Source of the DNA: Cephalopachus bancanus
Lineage: Eukaryota > Chordata > Mammalia > Primates > Tarsiidae
Direction of reading: 5' to 3'
Assembly (NCBI GenBank): GCA_027257055.1
Contig: JAPVLO010000278.1
Span: 1,550,001 to 1,614,000 of the forward strand
Length of the DNA: 64,000 nucleotides
The notes beneath the pieces were generated by a model. It was given only the letters and a program-made list of their open reading frames with translations, was not told the DNA's origin and did not search any database. Below are positions 11,029 to 23,130 of this stretch, one piece after another (position 1 is the first letter of the stretch; every line of letters begins with the position of its first letter). The position numbers and the translations under genes were made by a program.

Positions 11029-14000
11029 ATGACAGGAATAAACAATCACATATCAATAATCAGCCTGAATGTGAATGGACTAAATGCACCACTGAAAAGA
11101 CACAGAATGGCAAACTGGACAAGAAACCATGACCCAATTATTTGCTGCATCCAGGAAACTAATCTCACCACAAAGGATGCACAGAGACTCAAAGTTAAAG
11201 GATGGAAAATGAGTTTCCAGGCAAATGGATCACAAATGAAGGCAGGAGTTGTGATCTTAGCATCAGACAAAACAACCTTTAAGCTATCAAAAATTTAAAA
11301 AGATACAAAAGGACACTACCTAATGATAAAAGGTTTAATCCATCATCAAGAAATATTCATTCTAAACATATATGCACCCAACACAGGAGCACTAGCATTT
11401 ATAAAGCAACTACTAAGTAAACTAAAAAAAAAATTGACTCTAACACTATTATACCCCACTAACAGCTCTAGATAGACCTTCAAGGCAAAAAATCAACAAG
11501 GAGATCCAGAACCTAAACTTGACACTTGACCAAATGGACTTAATAGACACCTACAGATTATTCCACCCAACAACCACAGAATATACATTCTACTCTTCAC
11601 CACATGAAATGTAATCCAAGATCGATAACATCCTTGACCATAAATCAAGCATAAACAAATTCCATAAGGTGAAAATATATCCATGCACCTCTCAGACCAC
11701 AGTGGAATAAAAATAAATATCAATGCCAAAAAATGTCCCTATAGTGCAGAAAGACATGAACACTAAACAGCATGATGCTGAACAACTACTGGGTCAACAC
11801 CAAAATCAAAGTAGAAATTAAAAGATTCCTAGAAATAAATGAAAATAAAGAAACATCTTACCAAAACCTCTGGGATGCCATGAAATCAGTTCTAAGAGGG
11901 GAATTTATATCTCTACAAGTACACATCTAGAAAATGGAAAGATCACAATTTAAGAGCCTAACAAATCACCTAAGGCAGCTAGAAAGAGAAGACCACCAAA
12001 ACCCTAACTTTAGCAGAAGAAATCAAATCGCCAAAATAAAAGCCCAAATACAGGACATAGAAAACAAATATAAAATGGAAAACATCAACAAAACAAAAAG
12101 CTGGTTCTCTGAAAGAATTAACAAGATTGATGGACCTCTAGCCAGAATGAACAAGAAAAAGAGAGAAGAAGCCCAAATAAACACAAACAGAAATACAAAA
12201 GATCATATCACAACTGACCCCAAAGAAATACAAAATATTATCAAAGATTACTATGTACACCTATATGGAAACAAAATCGAATTGACAGCCTAAATGAAAT
12301 GGAGGGCTTTCTGACATCACACAACCTCCTCAGGTTGAAATAAGAAGACATTGAGACACTAAATAGACCAATAACAACCTGGAAAATTGACTCTGTCATA
12401 AGAAAACTACCTCCAAAGAAAAGCCCTGGACCAAATTACTTTCCAACAGAATTCTACAAACGTACAAGGAGGAGCTGATACTAATCCTTATGAAAATATT
12501 CCAGGCAATTGAGAAAGATGGAATTCTCCTCAAATCATTTTACACAGCTAACATCACACTGATATCCAAACCGGGTAAAGATCCAGCAAAAAAAGAGAAC
12601 TACAGTCCAATATCCCTTATGATCATAGATGCAAAAGTCCTCAACAAGTTTCTAGCAAATCAGATCCAAAAACACATCTCAAAAATCATCCACCATGACC
12701 AAGTAGGCTTCATCCCCAGAATACAGGGCTGGTTCAACATTCGCAAGACCATAAATGTAATTAAATACATCAACAGATGAAAAAACAAGAACCACATGAT
12801 TATATCATGAGATACAGAAAAATTTTTTGATAAAATCCAGCATCCCTTCTTGATAAAAGCCATTAAATACCTAGGTATAGAAGAAACACACTTCAAAATA
12901 CTAAGTCCATCTGTGATAAACCTACAGCTAACATATTGCTAAATGGACAGAAACTAGAAACATTTCCCCTGGAAACTGGAACAAGACAAGGCTGCCCACT
13001 CTCATCCCTCTTGTTTAATATTGTGTTGGAAGGGCTAGCTAGGGCAATTAAACAAAAGACGGAAATCAGGGGTATCCAAATAGGAAAATAAGACATCAAG
13101 TTATTCCTCTTTGCTGACGATATGATCCTATACCTCAAAAATCCAAAAGAATCTGTCAAAAACCTGCTGGCATTGATAAAGGACTTTGGCTAAGTCTCAG
13201 GGCACAAAATAAATGTGCAAAAAACAATTGTATTCTTATACACCAAAAACAAGCAGGCAGAGAACCAAATAAAAACCACAATCCCATTCACAATAGCCTC
13301 ACCTACACAAAAGAAATACCTAGGCATCTTCCTAACTAGAGAAGTGAAAGACCTTTACAATTAGAACTACCAAACACTGCTCACAGAAATCCAAGAGGAC
13401 ACAAACAAATGGAAAAATATTCCATGCTCATGGATTGGAAGAATCAGCATTGTTAAGATGTCCTTCCTACCAAAGGCAATCTAGAGATTCAATGCAATAC
13501 CCATTAAATTACCAACATCATTCTTCTTAGATCTGGAAATGACAATACAGAAATTCAATTGGAAACATAAATGACCATGAATAGACAAAACAATCCTTAC
13601 CAAAAGAAACAAAACAGGAGGTATCACACTTCCAGACTCCAAACTTTACTCTAAGTCTACAGTAATCAAAACAGCCTGATATCAGTACCAGAAAAGGCAT
13701 CTAGGCCAATGGAACAGGATAGCAAAGCCTCAATTTCTCAACCAACTCATCTTTGAAAAAGCCTCCAACAACCACTGGGAAGAGCAGAACCTATTCAGTA
13801 AATGGTGGTGGGAAAACTGGCTGATCACATGCAGAAGATTGAAACAGGACCTTTACCTATCACCATACACAAAAATTAACTCTAAATGAATCGAAGAACT
13901 ATATGTAAAACCTCAAACTATAAGCATCTTAGAAAATGCAGGAGATACCCTTATGGAAATTGGAACTGGAAACAATTCCTGATCAAAACCCTAAATGCCC

Positions 14001-14790
14001 ATACCATAAGAAATAAAATAGGCAAGTGGGACCTCATCAAACTGCCAAGCTTCTGCCAAGCAAATGAAACCATCAAGTGGGCAGGGAGACAGCCTACAGA
14101 ATGGAAAAAAATATTTGCCAACTTATATCTGACAAAGACCTAACATATAGGATTGACAAGGAACTAAAATGTGCCAAAAAGTAAAAAGCAAACAGCCCCA
14201 TTAAAAAGTGGGCAAAGTCATGAATAGACACTTCTCAAAAGAAGATACATGGGCAGCCAACAGATACATGAAAAAGTCCTCAGCCTCATTAATTATTGGA
14301 GAAATGCAAATCAAAACCACTTTGAGATACCAACTAACCCCAGTAAGAATGGCCATTATTAATAAAACAAACAACAACAGATGCTGGTGAGGATGCAGAG
14401 AAAAAAGAATGCTTATAGACTGGTGCTGGGAATACAAACTAATGCAAACTCTTTGGAAGACGCTGTGGTGATTTCTGAAAGAACCAGAAATTGACCTTCC
14501 ATATGATGCAGCAATCCCCCTATTTGGAAAATACCAAGAGGAACTCAAATCATTCTACCAAAAAGATACTTGCACACTCATGTTTGTTGTGGCTCTATTC
14601 ACAATTGCAAAAACATGGAACCAACCATGCCGCCCATCGAAACTGGACTGGAATAAAAAATGTGATGCAAATACACAATGGAATATTATGCAGTCATAAA
14701 GAAGGACAAACATGGACTTTGCAGTAACTTGGATGGATTTAGAGGCTATCATACTGAGTGATCTATGACAGAAGCAAAGAACAGAGTACC
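11029..14790 (+). pseudogene. L1 ORF2 (endonuclease-RT), frameshifted
   Basis: It begins with ATG at 11029 (MTGINNHISIISLNVNGL). The endonuclease N-terminus shows LNVNG and the catalytic IQET (CCIQETNL). The RT core keeps FADD at 13110-13121 (LFADDMILY). Further pieces lie at 11934-12293, 12490-12780 and 13886-14143 (SNYKHLRKC and the KLPSFCQANETIKW stretch), ending near 14790. Stops and single-base shifts split it into at least seven open blocks, so it is inactive although its catalytic words are intact. Confidence 0.88.
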
Positions 14791-14992
14791 ATATGTTCTC
14801 ACTCATAAGTGGACCTTGGACAATTATAATACTATAAGAAAGGGATTGGTAGTAGTGGGAAACTGCCAGGGATGGGAGGGTGGAATTGGCAATTGAGGGA
14901 AATTGATAGGGGAGGGAGGGGCACACCTCATCAACAGGGTGCCTGCATAATGAACATTTGTATACCTAACTTTGAATTGTACCCCACATTTT

Positions 14993-17030
14993 TCTTGAGT
15001 CATGCATTCTTTCCATCCATTCCCTAATACTTGTATTCTGGGACCAGTCATTGGTAATTTTCATTGTTTGGACTCAGGCTTGATTTTTCAGGCATTTTCT
15101 CTTTGTAACACTGGGAATTAACTATGTTCTTTCGTTAATTTTTTTCTCATTCATGTCAGATCTTTCTTTTCTCTTTAGTTCCATTATTCAGGGGCAGTGG
15201 GAGAGGCTTTGACTTCTGTTGTTTGCTCATCTGTCTATTCTTTCCTGATCAGGACTCTGAATTTGTTCTATTTTGAAACAAGGATATGGGTGTGAAACTT
15301 TGCTGTCTCTTGTAGTTTTTGCAGTTGAATAAGGTGGAGGATGCAGAGTTAGGATTCAGAAACTACTTGCAAATCATAATGTTCACTGATTGTGGCATGG
15401 GTTCCCTGAGATCCATCCCCATCACCAGTCTATATGATGATGCAATGGATACATGTGTGTACCCCTTGAGTCCAAGATACAGTAACAGTAATGAGGAGAA
15501 CAGAGAAAAGTAGAATAAAATAAGATGGACATAAATTTGAAAAAAATTTTTAAAAATCACAAAACACAGAACAAGAGCAGAAATCATAGCAAACAAAACA
15601 AAACAATTAAACACATGCAAACACCAAAACAAACTAGAATAACAGCAAAGCAAAACAAAACAAAATACAGACAAACCAAACACACACACACATGATCAAC
15701 CCAAAATGAAAGAAGAAAAAGAGAAAAATAAATTAAAGAAAATAAAAAAAGAATTCAAATCGAACATGCCCACACGTATTCAAACCCTCACACATGCATT
15801 CACACAAACACACTAAAAAAAGAGAAGAACAAAAAAAGCAAAAACAAACAAACAAAAAACCTGAATGATGAACACTGAATCCTTCACATATGCATATAAA
15901 TAGAAAACTAAAAATGAAAGCAGAAAGAAAGAAAAAAGAGATGGAGGGGGTGCAGATCAAAAGTTCACATACAGATTCATATACAAAGGAAAAACATTAA
16001 AAAAAATAAACAAAAACCAGGCCTCTTGTGGCAGGTTCTGTAATTGTTCCTCTCAGTTGCTCAGGGTAAGTCCCTCATTCACCTTCAACCTCATTCACCA
16101 TCTCTCCATTGTCTGGCCCAGGGAAGGAGGAAGCAGCAGTGGGGGTGGGTGGGGCTGCAGTCCTCTCCTCCCACTCTAGTATGGTCAGGGGGATCCCCTC
16201 CAGTGGAGAGTGTGGGATTGTGTCTTCCCCAGGTACTGGAGGGAAGTTCCCCAGCCAGGCTTATCCTGGATTGGAGTCCTCCTATTGCAGCTGACATCTA
16301 GGCTCCACCTGGATTCATCACTGTTGGCGTTCCCCAGCCATGTGGGTCTGATGTTCAGAGGACTGCAGGGGAGGAGGGGATTGGGTGAGCCCCAGACTCA
16401 CCACTGATCTCTTTGGAAGTCTTCCTCATCCTTTTCTGGCCACACCCTTTGTCCTGCAACTGAATTACATTTATGCCTGAGATTCATCACTCATCCTGTC
16501 CCTCTGGAGTTTGTGCTTTCAGGATAGTCTCTCTGGGTCATGATCAACCCCTGAGTAGTTAATCTGCCAGTCACAGAGATCTGGTTGGGTCTGTTGCTCC
16601 ATGGTGAGCAAGCCAGAGCACTTTCCTGCCCAGTTTTCAAGATGGTGACAAGGTGCCTCTTTCATCTTCTCCAGTGGGGCTCTGCTTCTTGCTCCCTTGC
16701 TGTGCCCCCTCTGTAGCCCTTGCTGCCAGTGTCTGGTCAGGCACTGCAGAGGTGAGGTAGAGCCTGGCACCAGCAGTCTCTCCCAGCAGCTTCTTCTGGA
16801 GAAGAACATTGTTGTTGTTTTTTTTAAATAGTGCTCAACTTGTGCACCCTGGGAAGCACTAGGGACCAAGTAGAGCAGCTGCAGTACCAGCCACTTCACC
16901 AGGAAAGCCCTGGTCACTTGCTCCTGAGTCCCTGCTCAGTCAGCCACTCATGCCCATATGCAAGATTTTCCATTCACTCACTCACGCTGGAACTTACTTA
17001 GTCTGACTGGTTCCATCACCATCTTCCCGA
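14993..17030 (-). mobile_element. Outer L1, 5' part (5' UTR and ORF1 start)
   Basis: The reverse complement of this stretch is an L1 5' end starting with the aagatggt word (17018-17025). It runs through the GC-moderate part and the AT-rich tract and reaches the N-terminus of ORF1 near 15000. The ORF1 bases at 14993-15110 continue from where the minus-strand L1 stopped at 6770 (compare the plus L1 at 10020-10145). It is therefore the missing half of the outer L1, separated by the inner insertion. Together the two halves form a nearly complete element. Confidence 0.88.
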
Positions 17031-17089
17031 GAATCATTATCTAACATTCTATATATTTAGTTTCTTCACTTACTTTTGCTGTTTCCCTT

Positions 17090-17240
17090 CAAGAGGCTGT
17101 AAGCTCCATGAGGGCAGGAATTTTTTGTTCTGTTGTGTTCACTGCTATATCCCTGTGCCTAGAACAGTGCCTGAGTGCAGTTAGGTGTCCTTAAATATTT
17201 ATTAGGTAAGTGAATACCTGCATGAAATAATGAAATAAAC
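17090..17240 (+). mobile_element. L2 LINE 3' end
   Basis: It contains 'ctccatgagggcaggaatt', 'gttcactgctatatccctg', 'gcctagaacagtgcc' and an 'aaatatttatt' end, in the order of the L2 3' consensus. An old mammal-wide relic. Confidence 0.8.
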
Positions 17241-18106
17241 ATAGAGCTCTTAAGGAATTTCAGAATTTTGTTAATTTTGCCAATAGCTTATTAAACATGT
17301 TTTCTGTGTCAATGGGTTAAGTATGCCTAAGGAAAACAAAGACATTATGTTGTAGCAAGTGTAATTCTAGATAATAGTATAGCATAACAAAACACTCAGT
17401 ACTAAACACTATATTCTAAATAAATAAGAAAAAGTAAGTTAGTATGTCTAACTTGTTCAAATATAAATGGAGAAAACTTTTGTTTTTGCTTTCTTTTTGT
17501 TCACTGTAATTTATTTATTGATGAATACATTTATATACTATAAAATGCACAACCCTAAATATACCACTGGACGATAATACAGTTTTGATTTGTTGTTTTT
17601 TCCCTGACCTCTTAAAGCCTTAACAATGTTTTCCTAAAAAAATAAATTTATGGCATAATTCTGTTAGCTATATAGATCTTTTGATACAGAACTTAAACAA
17701 CTTGTGTGATTTTAATCAGTAACTATTACTAATGGCTTTTATTGTTCATTGTTACATTTTTCTAATTATGTGTCACCTTCTTTACCTTGTTTTTATTTTC
17801 CAAATGACAGAAAGAATCTTACCAGTCCAGTCACCTTTGTCTATCAGAAGGAGGACCTGCTTGCTTCTGGAACTGTAATTTTTTTTTCTTCAAAATTAAT
17901 TGCTTTCAGAAAAATATATGATTTCCACTGACTGTCCTTTACTATTATGAGTCTGTCTGATTATTCATTAAAATTGTTTCCTCTTTGGCTGCTATTATAA
18001 AAATGTCTACTATGAATAATTTTAAACATACACAAAAAGGAGAAAACAGCATAATAAACTACCATATACCTATCTTATTGCTAAAAAAAAAAATTGAATT
18101 TAAAAA
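17241..18106. other. AT-rich interval with no clear gene
   Basis: I see no coding gene or young repeat. The stretch 17505-17590 ('actataaaatgcacaaccc...') resembles the 3' part of an ancient L1, but weakly. The short open frame at 17749-17931 has no recognisable domain and is not supported. Confidence 0.4.
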
Positions 18107-18406
18107 TCTAGCTTCATGCAGTGGCCCATGCCTGTTATCCCAACACTTTGGGAGGCTGAGCCAGGAGAATCACTTAGCTTAGGAGTTTGAGTCCAGCTGA
18201 GGTAACATAGTGACACCCTGTCATTTATTTTTTTTAATTAGCTAGGCATGGTGGCATATGCCTGTAGTCCCAGCTACATGAGATGCTGAGATGGGAATAT
18301 TATTTGAGCCCAAGAAGTTTGAGGCTACAGTAGTTATGATCATGCCACTGCACTCCAGCCTGGACTACAAAGTGAGATCCTATCTCAAAAAATTAAAAAT
18401 ATATAT
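18107..18406 (+). mobile_element. Old Alu (AluJ-like)
   Basis: Dimeric Alu in plus orientation: 'cacttTgggaggctgag' in the left arm, an A/T-rich middle linker and 'ccactgcactccagcctgg' in the right arm. It is more diverged than, and different in diagnostic positions from, the young Alu type seen elsewhere here, and is closest to AluJ. Confidence 0.85.
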
Positions 18407-18468
18407 ATTTTGCCCTGCCCCAGCGAAAAAACACCTAATATCTGTAACCCAATTCCATACCCATTTTT

Positions 18469-18767
18469 TTTATTTTTTATTTTTGGAGTTGGAGTTTTAC
18501 TTTGTTGCCCAGGCTGGAGTGCAATGCCATGCTCATGGCCACCACAACCTTGACTGCTGGACTCAGGAGATTCTTCTACCTCAGTCTTTAAAGTAGCTGG
18601 AACTACAGGTATTCGCCACCACATGTGGCTTATTTTTCTTGATTTATTATAGATACACAGTCTCACCAAATTGCCCTGGCTGGTCTCGAACACAATTGCT
18701 CAGGCAATCCTCCTGCCTTGGTCTCCCAAAGTGCTACGATTACAGGCTTGAGCCACTGTGCCTGGCC
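18469..18767 (-). mobile_element. Alu element with 15-bp TSD
   Basis: Reverse-oriented Alu of the local young type. The direct repeat tccatacccattttt occurs at 18454-18468 and 18768-18782. Confidence 0.93.
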
Positions 18768-18934
18768 TCCATACCCATTTTTACACTTAGTTGTTTTAGG
18801 TTGTCAGATATGAGTTTGAAATCTTTTGTCTAAGCTTCAACTGAAGCTTAGACTCTTATTGTGCCCATTTAGCTTATTATTATTAATATTATTATTGTTG
18901 ACATTAGAATTGGCACCGATAGCCTCTATTTACT

Positions 18935-19115
18935 TGGTGTTTATTTTGTGCCAGACACCAAGCCAATAGCTTTTCTTAGTATTATCTTATTGGTCCTAAC
19001 AACATTATCAAATAGAAACTATTGACATCTTTGTTTTACAGACAGAGGAACCAAGGCTTACAGAGTTCACAAACTAATGATTGGAGTATCTGGGGCTTGA
19101 ACTTGGGTGTGTTAA
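18935..19115 (-). mobile_element. MIR SINE
   Basis: In reverse orientation it shows the MIR order: 'tttattttgtgccagacac', 'attatcttattggtcctaacaac', 'ttttacagacagaggaacc' and 'aaggcttacagag'. Confidence 0.75.
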
Positions 19116-20114
19116 ACTGAAAAATCCTTGCTCTCACTTATTAGTACACAGTCTCAGTATGTATGAAAAGGAATCAAACCATGTTTTTCATTGTTGTAAT
19201 CAGTGTAACCAATGCTAAGGTGTGGAACTGACCCATACCAAAAACTCAGGTCTAGTTGTAGCTGTCTGGAGGCCACTGTTAGCTCTGTCTGTTCCATTGC
19301 TACAGATCACATCTCTGGGACCTTAAGGGCAGCAAAGATATGACTTCAAGGTGAGGGATGTAGTTTCACATCCAATAAGCTACCTGAAGCTCATACACCT
19401 ACACTCAGCTTGCAATTCCCTTCCCTCACCCCCAAACTTGCAGCAGACTACCCACTCCTCCCTCCTACAGTTGGTCTGCATGTGTGGCCTTTTATGAGTT
19501 TTGTCCTCTTCAAGATCACCCTTGCTGTCTGTTCAACCTACTTTAAAGGAATGATCGTGGCATTTGCTCTGGTGAGGGATTGAGGATGATGAGCTTGGGG
19601 AAAGCACCTTACATGTTTTCCCCTCCAGGTCCAGGCCTCTCAACCCCGTCATCTCACAAAAGCCTACTCTTACTTATAATGGGGTCTAATTTAGAAAACC
19701 ATGGATGAATTTTTCCAAAACCTCTCTCTGTTGAAAAAAATAACTCAAATTCCTCTTAGGAGTAGTTAAATTATCCTAACACTATTGACAACCAACCAAT
19801 CAACCAACCAATTTGTATTGGATACCTGCCATGTCCCGCATTGTATGTGTTTAGGAGCTGGACACAAGGATACAAAGGGAATAAAAAGGCAAACTTTCCA
19901 CCCCTGGATAATTTAGGGAGCTAAGAAATGAATGTAATAATGATGAAAGAACATGCAGTAGAGCTGGTATCCTTTGAAGGAAGGAGACTGCTACACATAA
20001 GCTGCACAAACTCAGCTTCATTTGCCCTCTGCCTGTAGAGTGAAGGATGTGGCAGGAGGAGAGATGGACAAGAAGCTCAAAGAAAGAAGAGATCAGTAAC
20101 AGATTAGGTAACTA
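19116..20114. other. Single-copy-looking interval
   Basis: I find no recognisable gene. The part near 19800-19910 ('ggatacctgccatgtcccgc', 'gctggacacaaggatacaaa') resembles an old interspersed repeat that I cannot name. The rest looks unique. Confidence 0.4.
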
Positions 20115-20120
20115 AAAATG

Positions 20121-21085
20121 TGCGGGAGTCCAGCTCCTGCAAGGTTCAGAGGTTCCTGGAGGTGAGACAGAGTAGGTGATTAGGGGGGCGGAAAGAAAGG
20201 GACTTGACTACTGTTCAAAGTGAGCAGAAGCCATTTATTACAAATTACAGTGGACTTTTATCCCTAAATTTTGCAAAGTCACCATCACAAAACACAAAAG
20301 GTAGCATGTGCCTTTCACATGAACAGGTTCAGGTGCACAAAGGACACTCCCCACTCTCAAAGAACACCTCCCACTCTTAAGCAAATGTTTTTTCATACAT
20401 GAGAAAGACCATGAGGAAGAAAAACCACAAATTGTCTTTTTGTTTCTTATGCTTGATTAATGTTCCCCAAACCAGTTTCTTATGTGCCCTTAATTGTATT
20501 ACAACTACATCATCTTGAAATAACATCACTCAATATCTAAAGCTGAAACCACCATAATGAATTATTAACTTCTACTATTCTGTGCTAATTCAAACTAATT
20601 TCTATTAAAACAATTGCTGCCATGGTTACACTCTCCTAACACCAGCTGGCCTAATTCAAACTTCACTGGCCCCCCTAAATCAAACTAAACTAACCACACT
20701 TCTACAATAAAATGGTTACCTAAATTTTCTTCACTCTATATCAACTATTTCCTAAAACCCATATCTATAAATTTCTAAAATCACATCAAGAGAACCTGTG
20801 CCACTAAGGCTCCTCAATGTGACTCAAAGTTGAACTTAAGTTGTTTAAAAACAAAAACCATAAACCAAGGAAAATGGGAACAATAAACTCCCAAGTTAGC
20901 TGTGTACATTCTGGCTTCAGAGTCCTCTGTTACAGCCAGCAGGAGCCTTTTCTTGTTGCAGTGCCAAGTGGAAAGGGAGGGAGGGAATGGGGTCAACAGC
21001 TCCCAAACACATCCTAGTGGTCTTGGGGTCAACGGCTCTTCCTGATCCCTAATGCTCAGTGGGCCTCCATGGCTGACTCCCAACA
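20121..21085 (-). repeat. Proviral 3' LTR
   Basis: On the minus strand it starts TGTTGGGAGTC at 21085 and ends CCCGCA at 20121. A polyadenylation signal lies at 20234-20239 (AATAAA on minus). It pairs with 28637-29599 along its full length. Differences from the 5' LTR cluster in the R/U5 side (20121-20300). The U3 start shares its first 11 bases, apart from one, with the solo LTRs at 31007, 33321, 55400 and 63618. Confidence 0.95.
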
Positions 21086-21100
21086 TCTCCCCCTTTTTTT
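21086..21100 (-). promoter_or_regulatory. Polypurine tract
   Basis: AAAAAAAGGGGGAGA on the minus strand directly before the 3' LTR TG. It is the expected primer for plus-strand DNA synthesis. It follows the end of env by four bases. Confidence 0.93.
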
Positions 21101-21104
21101 ATTT

Positions 21105-23130
21105 TTAAGCACTAAACCATGGAACTCCATATTGAGCTAAGATATGCTCTTCTTTAACACTCTGAAGATGATAAGAAGTAGACACAGCAACAAAAAAAGT
21201 CACTGCTCCACAAATTCCGATATTAATGAATATAGACATCAATGATTTTTGATCAATGAATGAAGAAAAATAATTAAATATAAAACTGGCCAATTTGGTA
21301 GACCAAAATTGCTTATCAGCAACTGTCAAGTCTAGAATTTCTTGATGCAATTTAGTAAGGTCTATACTCAAGTCAGAATGATTCCAAATTCCAAGAATAT
21401 GATTTTTAATTTTGTCCCACGTGTAGACAGATTTATTTACCTCTAAAGGAGTGAGGCAAAGCCATTTAAACTCAGAGTGACATCAAAGAGTCAACTTAAT
21501 TTTTAAAGTCACAAGTTCTTGTCCTACAACTAGAACCGCTTCTTCCAAGGCATTAACTCTGCTCTCTAGCTTCTGATTAATAATCTGTTGGGTAGCTAAA
21601 GCTATGGAAACATTCTTAGATAACTGATCAGCAAAAGTAGCTGTGTGAACTTCCTTAGCTAGAGCCACAGCTGAAACTGTTACCAAAGTGGCAATAGCTA
21701 TTAGGGCTATAATTCCCAGGATAAAAGTAGCTAGAGACCTTTTTTGTTGTTTCTCCAAAAGAGAGTTAACCTCATACAATGTTTGTAAACCATATTCATC
21801 ATACCAGTGAGATGACAGCTGTACTGGAACCATTAAATAAAGTGGTTATTTTAAGATCACAAAACCTTCATAAAAGGCATCAGTTAAACAGTTAGTTAAA
21901 ATACATTGTGCACAAGACACCTTATAAACATTATAGTGATAGTCAATTTTAACAGTTTGATATTCATTCCATACAAGAAAAACATAAGGGAATTGTAAAC
22001 AAGCTCTTATTTTATAGGTATGAATTCCCCCACATGGTTGGACTAAAACATTGGGTTTCAGGGCAGCAAGGGCCCTCCATAAGTAAGGTCGAACAATTTG
22101 TTTATTCCCAATAGTAGTTGTTAATATCAGGGGTACCCATCCATTAGTATGCCACCTAGCAGGGCCATATTCACGTGGGTTTATAGTATAGGGTCATAAA
22201 TTAAGACCCCAGTCATTGATATATAGTTTTTCACCAGGTATGGAATAGTCCACTTCAGATTCATAGATGCACTCTCTCCACTTTGGATACCCAGTGTCTC
22301 ACTGGATGAGCAACTAGTCCTTCTTGGTGTTATTAGGAGAACAGATGGGTATACTAGATGGTGGCAAAGTTCTTGTGGCTAAACTGGGATCAACTCCTCC
22401 AGGCACCAGCATTTCAATCCACCAACTTTATTATTGCTCTGGGTTGGACTATCAGTGGTTAAAAACTTTAAAGTAGACATTAAACAAGAAGCTCTATAAT
22501 TATTGAAAGCTGAATTATCATAAAAACAAATGGGAGGTGAACAAGAATGTCCTTCATAAGAAAAATTATTAATAACATGTTTTGTTTGAGCATAAAATAA
22601 AGCAGTTTCTCCCATCAGCTGGGAGGAATCAGTAAAAACATTAATAACCTCATTATCCCAAGTAACCGGCTGAAATGTTGGAGGATTAGGCATGTAGGCC
22701 CAATAGGTTTTATTAACATCTGCCAAAGCATGAGCCAGATTAGTTTGAGTCATAACCAAGGCAACCATGGCTAGAAAAAGGTTACCAGGCTAATAGGAGC
22801 ATGTTGGGATGTTACCATGTCTCCTGCTTCTTCAGCCAGATAGTCTATCTGTTTCCATGTTGGTAGCTGTGAGTGGCAAATGCTGAAAACATTGTGCCTG
22901 GCCGCTTGTCACCTCATCTGCAGCACTCTGGGAGGAGGGATGTTTTCATCTCGAAGGGAAAGATTTCTCATCTGACGATTCAACATTTCTCCTTCCTCTG
23001 GTTGATGCTGAGTTGTAGATTCATCTGGTGGTAGGTGTTCTCAGAACAGTGAAGCAAGCTCCTCCTCCCATTGATCAGTAGCCATGCCTTCTCATCTATT
23101 GTTTCTCTGAATCAGCAGTATCCATGCCAC
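21105..23130 (-). pseudogene. env: Betaretroviral env remnant
   Basis: Env is the surface/transmembrane glycoprotein. Three blocks remain. At about 23130-22769 a charged leader region with LPTWKQIDYLAEEA resembles the leader of HML/MMTV-type Env. At 22768-22379 the SU N-terminal part has NKTYWAYMPNPP and QPVTWDNEV, several cysteines and possible N-glycosylation sites. At 21833-21105 most of TM is in one frame: a KQQKR|S cleavage-like site at residues 28-33 of the block, a hydrophobic fusion-peptide-like stretch after it, a heptad-like helix, and a membrane span near the C-terminus (IFINIGICGAVTFFVAV). A TGA at 21485-21483 interrupts TM. SU is broken by frameshifts between 22378 and 21860. No working product is possible. 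Confidence 0.88.

Larger units (their letters stand above)
6771..14992 (+). mobile_element. Inner L1, near full length
   Basis: This is a plus-strand L1 with all parts: 5' UTR from about 6776, ORF1 (10068-10829), ORF2 (from 11029) and 3' UTR ending near 14992 at 'gtaccccacattttt'. After removing the Alu (7998-8279) and the LTR (9002-9722) its length is about 7.2 kb. It sits inside the outer minus-strand L1, whose sequence stops at 6770 and resumes at 14993 at nearly the same point of ORF1. No clean TSD is readable; 'ttctttcagagggtca' and 'ttcttgagtcatgc' are weak candidates. Confidence 0.9.

Noticed and set aside
16519..16917. 132-codon minus-strand frame in an L1 5' UTR
   Set aside because: The corresponding frames in the other L1 5' UTRs here are not kept at the same length, and no domain is recognisable. 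Counted as UTR.
6256..17030. Large inverted repeat considered as a palindromic gene pair or replication structure
   Set aside because: It is fully explained by two L1 copies in opposite orientation, one nested in the other.
20814..21086. LTR frame considered as a Sag-type superantigen
   Set aside because: It is too short, lacks a membrane span, and the related LTR at 55400 has an early stop. Kept only as a low-interest finding.
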